A stretch of DNA of 32,581 nucleotides from Verrucomicrobiales bacterium (GTDB lineage Bacteria; Verrucomicrobiota; Verrucomicrobiia; Limisphaerales; UBA9464). Shown here piece by piece: positions 1-7,185 of this stretch (positions within the stretch are counted from its first letter, which is position 1; each line of letters starts with the position of its first letter). A program made the position numbers and the translations under genes. The notes under the pieces are model-generated. The model worked only from the letters and a program-made list of their open reading frames with translations, did no database searches and was not told the DNA's origin. The stretch covers positions 1 through 32,581 of the forward strand of contig SYMJ01000077.1 of assembly GCA_005805505.1 (NCBI GenBank), read 5' to 3'.

Positions 1-1637
1 ACGCGGTGGCCCTTGGCCTTGGCCTGACGCACGTACTCCACCTTGTCCTGCGGGAGGCATTCAGCCACCACTTCAGTCACGCCAATCTCTTGGGCGACGC
101 GTTCAGCCACGGGGCGGCGGTCACCGCTCACCATGGTGATGCGGCGTATGCCCGAAGCCCGAAGTTGTTCGAGGGCTTCTGCGGCCTCCGGACGGGTTTG
201 ATCTTGGAGGCCGACCCATCCGATGCAGTGCCCATCACGGGCCACGAAGAGGAGGCTGTATCCGGCGGTTTCATCGAGATCCACCGACTCAAAGAGGTCA
301 CCCAACACGCCTTGATCTTTGAGGAAGGTGGCGCGACCGACCAGGATGCGCTGACCGTCGATGAGCGCGCTGACACCTCTGCCCGCGGTCTCCTTGAAGT
401 CGCTCACCTGAGCCAGCGGCACACCGGCTTGCTGGGCCAGTGCCGTGATGGAGCGAGCGGTGGGGTGGTTGGAAAACTGCTCGGCGCTGGCGGCACATCG
501 CAACAGTTCGGCCGGGGCGATTCCGTCGAGGGGGTTGAGGCGGCTGACGGCCAGACGTCCGGTGGTCAGGGTGCCGGTCTTATCGAACACGAAGGCCGTG
601 ATGCGTGCGGCGGCTTCGAGGTCGGCCATATTCTTGACGAGGATGCCCAAGCGGGCGGCGGCGCTCAAGGCGGCGACCATCGCGGTGGGGGTGGCTAGGA
701 TGAACGCGCAGGGGCAGGCCACGATGAGGATGGTGATCACCCGGTTGAGGTCTTGGGTGAAGCCCCAAACAAGAGCGGCGATAATTAGCACCAGCGGGGT
801 GTAGTAACCCATGTACTGGTCGATGATCCGCATGAAGGGCAGCTTGGTCTTTTCGGCGGCCAAGATCAGGTCGCGGACGCGGCCCAGGGTGGTGTCTTCG
901 CCGGCCTTGCTGACTTTGACCTCGAGGAGGCCGTTCATGTTGATGGTACCGGCAAAGACCGCTTCGCCCACGCCCTTGTCGACCGGGAGCGATTCACCGG
1001 TGATGTTGGCCTGATTGATGGAGCCTTGTCCGGAGACGATTTGACCGTCGGCAGCGATGTTGTCGCCTGGGCGGATGCGGATGATGTCTCCGACCTTGAG
1101 TTCGCTCACGGCCACTTCGACTTCGTTTCCGCCGGACAGCCGACGGGCCTTGGTCGGGGTGAGCTTAATGAGCGATTGGATGGAAGCCCGGGCACCGGCG
1201 GCTGTGCGAGTCTCGATGATCTCACCCAGCAGCATGAAGAAGGCAACGATGCCGGCGGTTTGGAATCCGCCGGCGAGGCTAGAGCCCTCGCCTTTCATGC
1301 CGTAATTGCCCGAGACCGCGCAGGCCAAGACGCCTAGAGCAACCAACTCGTTAATGGAGAGCAGGCCTTTCCGGAGGTCTTTGAAGGCCACCACCATGAT
1401 GGGGGTACCTAGGATGACGGCACCGATCATGGCGCTGAAGGCCGCCACGGTGGTGCCGCGATCAAAGAGCCAGTCCACCGCGAACGAGTTCAACACGAAG
1501 ATCAGTCCGACGAGCGTCGTGGAGAGCTTGGTGTTGGTGTGCGAATGATCCAGACCACCGTGGTCATGACCGCAGTCGGCGCAGGCTGCGTCCTTTTTGG
1601 CGTCTTCCTCGAGGGTCAGGAGGCTGGTGACTTGCAT
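1..1637 (-). CDS. P1B-type heavy-metal translocating ATPase (C-terminus off the window)
   Basis: Inner-membrane pump that exports a transition-metal ion using ATP. About 545 residues are visible and the reading frame is still open at base 1, so the end of the P domain and the last membrane helices are missing. The N-terminus is short and rich in Cys and His (CADCGHDHGGLDHSHT, about residues 19-34) instead of carrying a full HMA domain. Visible family motifs are TGES (about 213-216), the intramembrane metal site CPC (308-310), DKTGT with phosphorylated Asp at 352, an SNHPTARSI element matching the nucleotide-binding SEHP motif, and VSGDRR near the hinge. CPC fits Cu, Zn or Cd pumps. The residues that separate these lie in the missing C-terminus, so the metal is not assigned. 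The ATG at 1637 follows hflK by 33 bases without a good ribosome site. It is the last visible gene of the SPFH run. Confidence 0.93.
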   Translation of the reverse strand, partial: MQVTSLLTLEEDAKKDAACADCGHDHGGLDHSHTNTKLSTTLVGLIFVLNSFAVDWLFDRGTTVAAFSAMIGAVILGTPIMVVAFKDLRKGLLSINELVALGVLACAVSGNYGMKGEGSSLAGGFQTAGIVAFFMLLGEIIETRTAAGARASIQSLIKLTPTKARRLSGGNEVEVAVSELKVGDIIRIRPGDNIAADGQIVSGQGSINQANITGESLPVDKGVGEAVFAGTINMNGLLEVKVSKAGEDTTLGRVRDLILAAEKTKLPFMRIIDQYMGYYTPLVLIIAALVWGFTQDLNRVITILIVACPCAFILATPTAMVAALSAAARLGILVKNMADLEAAARITAFVFDKTGTLTTGRLAVSRLNPLDGIAPAELLRCAASAEQFSNHPTARSITALAQQAGVPLAQVSDFKETAGRGVSALIDGQRILVGRATFLKDQGVLGDLFESVDLDETAGYSLLFVARDGHCIGWVGLQDQTRPEAAEALEQLRASGIRRITMVSGDRRPVAERVAQEIGVTEVVAECLPQDKVEYVRQAKAKGHR

Positions 1638-1670
1638 GGATGAAAAGGGAGAGGTTTTGAGGGACCTAGA

Positions 1671-2765
1671 TCAACGCCCGAGCTCGGGACGCTTCTGGGG
1701 TTGGGGTTCCCGATTGAGCTGGATGCGGACTTCGCGGCGCTCGCCGTCGGCCCGTGAGGGCAGGAAGAACTTGTCGGGTGAGTTGGTGAGAATGCGGGTG
1801 ATGGTGTCGACCCGGAGTCGATCGCGGTAAAGAGCGGGGTTCTGGCGGTAGGTTTCCAGTTGGTCTTGGAAGAAGCGGGCCTCGGCGGCCAATCCCTGCA
1901 CCAGTTGGTCGGCCGCGGCCTGTCCTTGGGAGACGGTGCGGTTGGCCTCGCCCTTGGCTTCACGGGTGACGCGATCAAATTCGCCCTGCGCTTCATTAAT
2001 GCGGCTGCTGCGGGCTTGGCCGGCCGTGATGACGGCGTCGAAGAATTCTTTTACGTAGCCCGGGGCGACGCGCTCGACATCGAGGCCTTCGATGAGGACT
2101 CCCAGATTGGCGAGGGCGAGCTGGTCGCTGACCCGCTGCTTGACCAAGTCGCGGAAGCTGGCGATGTCGCCATAAATGGAGTCGGCCTTGGTGCGGGCGG
2201 CGGACCAGTAGATGGCGTTATTCAGGCAGTTCTCCACCGTGTTGGAGGCCGCCACGAAGTTGAAGGTGTAGGCCACGGGATCGCTGATCCGGTAGCGCAA
2301 GGTGGCCCGGACGTGGAGGATGTTGCCATCACCGGTCAGGACGTAGCCCTCGGAGGCGGGATTGAGCGTGGTGGAGATCGGGGCACCGGTCATGCCGGCG
2401 GCTTCGGCGGCCGGATCGACGGCGTACCAAGCTTTGGTGGCTCGGACGATCTTGGAGTCGCCGACGCCGATGCGAACGATTTCGTCGATGGGGTAGGGCA
2501 GGGCAAAGTGCAGGCCGTTGGTGCGGAGAATGTCGCGACCCTCGCCCACGGGCTTACCGAAGCGCAGCACCACGGCGACCTCGTTGGGCTTGACCGTGAA
2601 GACGCACGAAAAGACGAAGGCGGCCAGCAGCAGGGCTCCGAGGAGGCGGATGAGGACCAGACTGCTGCCCAAGGCCTCGGAGAGCGCCTGACTGGAGGCG
2701 TCGTCCGATGAAATCTTGGGGCCGTCGGGCCGCAGATTGCCGGAGGGTGTGTTTGCAGCGGCCAT
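1671..2765 (-). CDS. hflK: HflK-like SPFH/band-7 membrane protein
   Basis: Member of the stomatin/prohibitin/flotillin/HflK-C superfamily. In E. coli HflK pairs with HflC and forms a membrane cage around the protease FtsH. The protein is 364 residues: a polar N-terminal tail, one membrane helix at about 36-57, then the SPFH domain (NEVAVVLRFGKPVGEG onwards). A long Ala/Glu/Gln-rich helical region follows (about 235-310), of the kind that oligomerises. The frame stays open upstream to an ATG at 2807 inside hflC. I prefer the ATG at 2765 because it lies four bases after the hflC stop, as expected for coupled translation of a partner subunit. No ribosome-binding sequence is visible at either start. 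The name rests on family resemblance and on adjacency to hflC. A role with FtsH is inferred, and no ftsH gene is in the window. Confidence 0.85.
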   Translation of the reverse strand: MAAANTPSGNLRPDGPKISSDDASSQALSEALGSSLVLIRLLGALLLAAFVFSCVFTVKPNEVAVVLRFGKPVGEGRDILRTNGLHFALPYPIDEIVRIGVGDSKIVRATKAWYAVDPAAEAAGMTGAPISTTLNPASEGYVLTGDGNILHVRATLRYRISDPVAYTFNFVAASNTVENCLNNAIYWSAARTKADSIYGDIASFRDLVKQRVSDQLALANLGVLIEGLDVERVAPGYVKEFFDAVITAGQARSSRINEAQGEFDRVTREAKGEANRTVSQGQAAADQLVQGLAAEARFFQDQLETYRQNPALYRDRLRVDTITRILTNSPDKFFLPSRADGERREVRIQLNREPQPQKRPELGR

Positions 2766-2769
2766 GGGA

Positions 2770-3678
2770 TCAGTTTTTGGAAGGTGCAGTGGCCCCGGCA
2801 TCGCCACGGAGCAGGTTCAGCGGGGCGGTCTTCTCATCGAGGATGAGCGTGGTGCGATCCTTCAAGCTGGCTTCGAGGCTGTTGAGCGAGATGAGGAAGC
2901 GGGCCAGCGATTCATCTTGGTTGAGCACTTTGTAATACTCAGTGGCCTTGGCCTCGGCCTCACCCCGCAGAACGAGCGCCTTGCGGCGGGCTTCGGCGAG
3001 GGTGGTGTCGCGCTGCAGTTCGGCCTCGGAGCGGATGCGCATGGCTTCGGCAGTGCCTTCGGCGACGAACTTCTTGCTGAGTCGCTCGCGCTCGGCCTTC
3101 ATGCGCTCGAACACCTTGGCGGTCTGCGATTCGGGTAGGCCCAGTTGTTTGATGCCCACGATTTCGATGGCGATGCCGTAGGTCTTGAGCGTGGTGTCGG
3201 CCATGAGCAGCTTCATCTCGTTTTCGATCTCCTCGAACTTCACTTGCTTGGGGTCGGGGGCGATGAGTTCCGAGAAATCGTGACGGCCTACCACGGAGTT
3301 CTTGGCGTCACGCACCACGTTCTCGAGGCTGGTCTCGGCGCGGAAGAGGTCGCCATTGAAGCGCTTGAGAAAGAGTTCGGCGTCAGCGATCCGCCAGCCG
3401 ACGAACACCGAGAGGATCGGTGATTTCTTGTCGCGGGTCAGGCTCTGCTCGTACTTGCGCTCGAAGTTCTGGAGGCGGCGGTCAAACTTGTAGACGTTCT
3501 GGATGGGGTAAGGCAGGCGTAAGTACAGGCCTGGCTCGGTCTTGGGTGTGCCGCTGATGCTACCAAAGGTGGTGACGACGGCTACCTCGGTGGTGCGCAC
3601 CTGGTAGGCGAACAGCAGGAAGAGGAAGATCGCCAGCAGCAATCCGCCAATGATCAGGGTGGGGGTACGGGGCTTCAT
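2770..3678 (-). CDS. hflC: HflC-like SPFH/band-7 membrane protein
   Basis: A 302-residue protein with one N-terminal membrane helix (about residues 8-26), then an SPFH domain beginning TTEVAVVTTFG. A charged helical segment follows (VFERMKAERERLSKKF, about 190-205), in the position where HflC proteins carry VYQRMRAERE. Its Ala/Glu-rich coiled-coil region resembles the HflC cage wall. The family partner is HflK, encoded immediately downstream with only four bases between stop and start. The upstream gene also encodes an SPFH protein, 63 bases away, so three SPFH proteins are probably made from one transcript. The bases before the ATG are pyrimidine-rich on the coding strand, with no Shine-Dalgarno match. 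Family assignment is firm. Whether it controls FtsH here is inferred. Confidence 0.88.
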   Translation of the reverse strand: MKPRTPTLIIGGLLLAIFLFLLFAYQVRTTEVAVVTTFGSISGTPKTEPGLYLRLPYPIQNVYKFDRRLQNFERKYEQSLTRDKKSPILSVFVGWRIADAELFLKRFNGDLFRAETSLENVVRDAKNSVVGRHDFSELIAPDPKQVKFEEIENEMKLLMADTTLKTYGIAIEIVGIKQLGLPESQTAKVFERMKAERERLSKKFVAEGTAEAMRIRSEAELQRDTTLAEARRKALVLRGEAEAKATEYYKVLNQDESLARFLISLNSLEASLKDRTTLILDEKTAPLNLLRGDAGATAPSKN

Positions 3679-3741
3679 CTTGGGGAAGGGGAAGGGAAGT
3701 ATTTAAAAAAGTGGGGCGGGATGCCTAGGGACCCGTTGGGG

Positions 3742-5637
3742 TCATTTCTTGGGTTCGTCCTTCTTGACCGGCTCAATGTTCACATCTAGCAAGTCTTGGC
3801 GGATCTTGTCTTCTAGGTTGAAGAGGATGACGTCTTGGGTGTTGGTCGGAAGGATGACGATCTTGCGGGCACCCGCCGAGGCTTTGGCAAAGGTTTCCAG
3901 GTGATTGCGGGTTGTAAAGACCTTGGGTGCAGCCTGATAGGCGAGCAATTGGGAGGAGAATTGGGCGGCCCGTCCGGAGGCTTCGGCGATCTTTTGAGCC
4001 GAGATGCCCTTGGACTCGTTAATGGTTTTGGCCGCTGCGGCCTTGGCCAGGGGCACCGTCTCGAGCTCATAGGCATCGGCTTCGAGGATGCGGGCTTCTT
4101 TCTCCTGCTCGGCTCCGATGACTTTTTCGTAGGCCTCGGCAACTTTCAGTTCCTTGGTGCCGATCGGTGGGTGGATGTCTTGGAGGCCAACGAAAACGAT
4201 CTCGGTGCCGAGTTTGGCTTCGTTGGCTGCGGCTTGGATGTTGGCCTTGAGGTCGCGGGCGGCCTGCTGGCGGCCATGGGACATGATGGTTTCGATGTCC
4301 ACGCTGGCCATGTAACGGACGACTTCGCGATTGGCCAGACGCTCGAGCAACAATTGGGGCTCGCTGTGGCCGTAGGACCAGGCGCGGATGTCCGTCACGA
4401 GGTACTGCACCGGAATGCTGACGGTGAGCAGGTTGACCGGGACGATTTGCTCCGATTCGGCAGCGTTGGTGGCGATGTTCTGTTCGCGGGAGGCCACCAG
4501 GAGGTTGAACTCCTCTTTGTAATGGGCCTTGGTCCAAAGGATGGTGTCTTCCTTTTCTAGTTTTTCATCGGGAACGAATCCGACGTTGAAACTTTGGACC
4601 TCGGACACCGGGTACCGTTGGATCTGATCGATGGGGCGGGGTAACTTGAAGGCGATGCCCGGTGAGAGGACGGCGCCCACGGGTTTGCCAAAGCGTTCGC
4701 GCAGAGCCTGTTCGCCGACATCGATGAACACGACGCAGTCGCTGGCGGCCAAAATGCCGATCCAGATGAGGGCGAAGTGGCTGAGCTTTTCTTCCAGGAA
4801 TCGGTAGAACCAACTGTTGCTGACCCGGAAACCAAACTGGTAGTCGAGGGCTTGGGCGGCGGTGGCGAATAGTCCAGCGGGTTGGCCGAGCAAACCGACG
4901 AGGCGGCTTTCGTAGATGAGCCGGACTTCTTTGCCCTGGACCCTGGGACGATAGGCTTCGAAGACGAGGGCTAGCAGGGTTTCGAGACTCACCAAGGCGA
5001 GGAGGGCGGTCAGTACCCAGGCGATTTGGCGGTCATATTGAGGGAATCCAAACCATTGGAGGCCCTCGCTGACGGTTGCGAGGAAGGCCAGCAGGGACCC
5101 GAGCATGAGGGCAGAACCACCCGGGCGGAGGAGTCGGATGCCTTCGAGTTGAGCCAGTCGGCAGGCGTATTTACCGAGGAGGAAGGCGGTCAAGCTCAGA
5201 CCGGCGAACATCGCCATGGACACTGTGGAGGGGGCCGATGCGGCCGCGCCCATGTCCTTGAGGTCTGTAAAGAAGTACAACGCCCCACCGGCCTGCATGA
5301 GGAAGAGCACCAGGGTGAGGCCGGGTACGAACCATTTTTCGAAGAGGATGCGGGATTTGCGGGCCGGGAAGGCTTCGTCGACCGTCGAGTCGAAGAGGGC
5401 CGTTTTGCTGCGGGATCGGGCCAGTTCGTCCATCTCGAGTCGCTCGGACTCTTCGGAGGCCTCCAGGCGCATTTGGAACCAGGCCACCAGGGCCATAACT
5501 AGTCCGACGAGGGTGAAGGCGGCCCCCAGTTCAGCGGTCGCGGAATTGGCGATCTTGGACACCACTTCGAGGCCGATGGCCAGTCCCAGCAGGGCAATCC
5601 AGTTCAGCATTCCGGTTTTGAGAGCGTGTCGTTCCAT
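3742..5637 (-). CDS. Polytopic membrane protein with C-terminal SPFH domain
   Basis: A 631-residue third SPFH protein with an unusual design. The first roughly 290 residues hold about five or six hydrophobic segments (for example near 9-24, 34-52, 101-120, 139-156, 177-195 and 208-225). A further helix near 285-300 leads into an HflK-like domain (GEQALRERFGKPVGAVLSPG). The last 150 residues are an Ala/Glu/Lys-rich helical stretch ending in a charged tail. Ordinary HflK, HflC and flotillin proteins have one membrane anchor, so the multi-helix N-terminus is an addition. The frame is open to 5820, but that would overlap the permease gene. The ATG at 5637 lies 32 bases after the permease stop and starts a natural membrane protein; another ATG eight codons inside is possible. 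It probably assembles with the two downstream SPFH proteins. Its function is unknown. Confidence 0.85.
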   Translation of the reverse strand: MERHALKTGMLNWIALLGLAIGLEVVSKIANSATAELGAAFTLVGLVMALVAWFQMRLEASEESERLEMDELARSRSKTALFDSTVDEAFPARKSRILFEKWFVPGLTLVLFLMQAGGALYFFTDLKDMGAAASAPSTVSMAMFAGLSLTAFLLGKYACRLAQLEGIRLLRPGGSALMLGSLLAFLATVSEGLQWFGFPQYDRQIAWVLTALLALVSLETLLALVFEAYRPRVQGKEVRLIYESRLVGLLGQPAGLFATAAQALDYQFGFRVSNSWFYRFLEEKLSHFALIWIGILAASDCVVFIDVGEQALRERFGKPVGAVLSPGIAFKLPRPIDQIQRYPVSEVQSFNVGFVPDEKLEKEDTILWTKAHYKEEFNLLVASREQNIATNAAESEQIVPVNLLTVSIPVQYLVTDIRAWSYGHSEPQLLLERLANREVVRYMASVDIETIMSHGRQQAARDLKANIQAAANEAKLGTEIVFVGLQDIHPPIGTKELKVAEAYEKVIGAEQEKEARILEADAYELETVPLAKAAAAKTINESKGISAQKIAEASGRAAQFSSQLLAYQAAPKVFTTRNHLETFAKASAGARKIVILPTNTQDVILFNLEDKIRQDLLDVNIEPVKKDEPKK

Positions 5638-5669
5638 GGGCGGTGAGGCGGGTGGGGACTGGGAGTGTA

Positions 5670-6629
5670 TCAGCTGAGTTCGCGATCTTCGAAGAGCCAA
5701 ACCCCGGCGGCGAGGGCGGCGGAGATGCAGGAGAACATGTAAACGGCCGCTTTGGCCACGTAAGGCCAGGGAATGCTCTTTTTGTCTTCTAGAGCGTCGG
5801 CCAACCAGAATTGCTGCCAATTGGGGATGAGCGCGTAGGCGGTTTTGGCCCAGAAGCTGCCGGCATCGGCGGCGCCTTTAAACAGGTAATCGCCCATGAG
5901 GCCGGCGATGAAGAGTGCTGAGCAAATGGCCAGTGTGGGTACTGTATCCAGTCGGGTGGAACAGGCCAAGGCGATGGCGGCTAAGATGAGGAGTGCGAAG
6001 AGGATGAGCACTGCGGCGGGCACCATGCGCCAGTCGACCAAGGCCACTTCGCCGAAGGCTCGTTCGTCATGCACGAAGAAGTGGATGCCCAGCACGGCCA
6101 GGGTGGTGAAGAGGATGAAAGTGAACACTGCATCGGACACAAATCCGCGGCGCAGGAAAAAGTTGAAGAATCCAGCGACGGCATAGGCTAGAGCTCCGGC
6201 TCCGCCGTAAATTGCCAGTGACTTCACATCGGTGTCTCCGTAGGCGTCGAAGGCCATTCGGCCGGCGAGGAGGGCTGCGACGACGTTGGCGTAGGTCATC
6301 AGAGCTAGGGAGGCGGAGAGGCCGACGTATTTGGCCGTGAGGAAGGTCCAACGGCCGACGGGCTTGGAGAGCACGGTGAGGGCGGTTCCGAGGCGGATTT
6401 CTTGGGCGACGCTCGAGGAGGCGCAGAGGACAGCTCCGAAGAGGCCTGACAAGAGCATCAGGGCTAGTGACATGTCTTTGACTAGCTTGGGGTCTTCGCC
6501 GAATCCGAAGTAGGGGACGGCCGCGATGAACACGCAAAAGCCGGACGACGTGGTCATCAACAGCAGAAAAATCGGCTGTCGGACCAACTCCATGAAAGCG
6601 TTGAGCGCTATGGATACGAAGGGTCGCAT
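5670..6629 (-). CDS. ABC-2 family transporter permease
   Basis: A 319-residue integral membrane protein of the ABC-2/NosY-like permease type, the membrane half of an ABC transporter. About six hydrophobic segments are visible (near residues 16-40, 54-75, 103-123, 142-160, 165-182 and 205-225, with another near the C-terminus). The cytoplasmic motif after the second helix, SSVAQEIRLGTALTVLSKPV, is typical of this family. It needs an ATP-binding subunit, and none is encoded next to it: upstream is 556 bases of non-coding, repeat-bearing DNA. The ATG at 6629 has AGG about nine bases upstream. It is the first gene of the minus-strand run leading through three SPFH proteins to the metal ATPase, and 32 bases separate it from the next gene. 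The substrate is unknown. Confidence 0.85.
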   Translation of the reverse strand: MRPFVSIALNAFMELVRQPIFLLLMTTSSGFCVFIAAVPYFGFGEDPKLVKDMSLALMLLSGLFGAVLCASSSVAQEIRLGTALTVLSKPVGRWTFLTAKYVGLSASLALMTYANVVAALLAGRMAFDAYGDTDVKSLAIYGGAGALAYAVAGFFNFFLRRGFVSDAVFTFILFTTLAVLGIHFFVHDERAFGEVALVDWRMVPAAVLILFALLILAAIALACSTRLDTVPTLAICSALFIAGLMGDYLFKGAADAGSFWAKTAYALIPNWQQFWLADALEDKKSIPWPYVAKAAVYMFSCISAALAAGVWLFEDRELS

Positions 6630-7185
6630 TATCGGCTACCTGTGATGTTCAGACACTACGGTTGGAAAGAAGGCGCATAAAGTCAATTCGGGGATGATGG
6701 TAAATGCGAGCGATTTGCAAAACAGCTGGGGCTCCGCGGTATCAGGCCTCCGCTCGCTGAGTAGGCTACGCGGTATCAGGCCTCCGCGCGCTGAGTAGGC
6801 TCTGAGGAGGAGGAGCTTTCGCGCTTTGCGCTAGGGGTGTGAGTGTTCGCCTCCAAGGCTCGCTCTGGCCGACACCGCTCCGCTACGGTTTTGGTGGGCT
6901 CCGCGGTGTCAGGCCTCCGCTCGCTGAGTAGGCTCTGGGAAGGATTAGCTTTCGCGCTGTGCGCGAGAGGGTTGGGGTGTTCGCCTCCAAGGCTCGCTCT
7001 GGCCTGACACCGCTCCGCTGGGTCGCTTTAGAGCCTGTCCCTTATGCGGCCCTTTCCCACTTGAGGTGAGGGGTGGATGCGGTGGGAATGACCTCCGAGG
7101 TAGGGACCGATCTCCGAGCGGTCCGTCCCTGCTTCGGGCTGTCCCTGCGTGGGGCTGTATACGGGGCTGGTCAAAGGGAGAGGCG
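6630..7185. other. Non-coding region between divergent permease and sulfatase genes
   Basis: This 556-base stretch separates two divergent genes and must hold both promoters. On the minus strand, TTGACT occurs about 50 bases before the permease start as a possible -35 element, but I cannot see a convincing -10 at the right spacing. The centre (6729-7020) holds tandem palindromic repeats. The right part contains a second, unrelated palindrome: GGACCG at 7104-7109 pairs with CGGTCC at 7119-7124 around a nine-base loop, and flanking AGGGA and TCCCT can extend it imperfectly. Open frames here are short, have odd composition and show no family resemblance, so I call no gene. Confidence 0.6.
6729..7020. 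repeat. Tandem copies of a palindromic intergenic repeat
   Basis: There are two nearly full copies of about 125 bases (about 6767-6895 and 6896-7020), preceded by a left-half copy (6729-6766). Each unit begins with CGCGGTRTCAGGCCTCCG, continues CGCTGAGTAGGCTCTG, then AGCTTTCGCGCT, then TTCGCCTCCAAGGCTCGCTC, and ends GACACCGCTCCGCT. In the right-hand copy the ends form a perfect 13-base inverted repeat: GCGGTGTCAGGCC at 6903-6915 and GGCCTGACACCGC at 7001-7013. Diverged relatives with the same order of blocks lie in other gaps of this window, most clearly at 30472-30600. It contains no coding sequence. It behaves like a REP or MITE-type element, but I do not recognise it as a named family. Confidence 0.85.

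Noticed and set aside
1860-2711. Plus-strand 283-codon open frame opposite hflK
   Set aside because: The opposite strand encodes a clear SPFH protein. The frame has the Gly/Asp/Val bias typical of antisense shadows in GC-rich genes and matches no family.
5638-5820. Longer start for the polytopic SPFH protein at 5820
   Set aside because: The extension is Arg-rich, overlaps the permease coding end by 150 bases and lacks membrane-protein character. The ATG at 5637 fits better.
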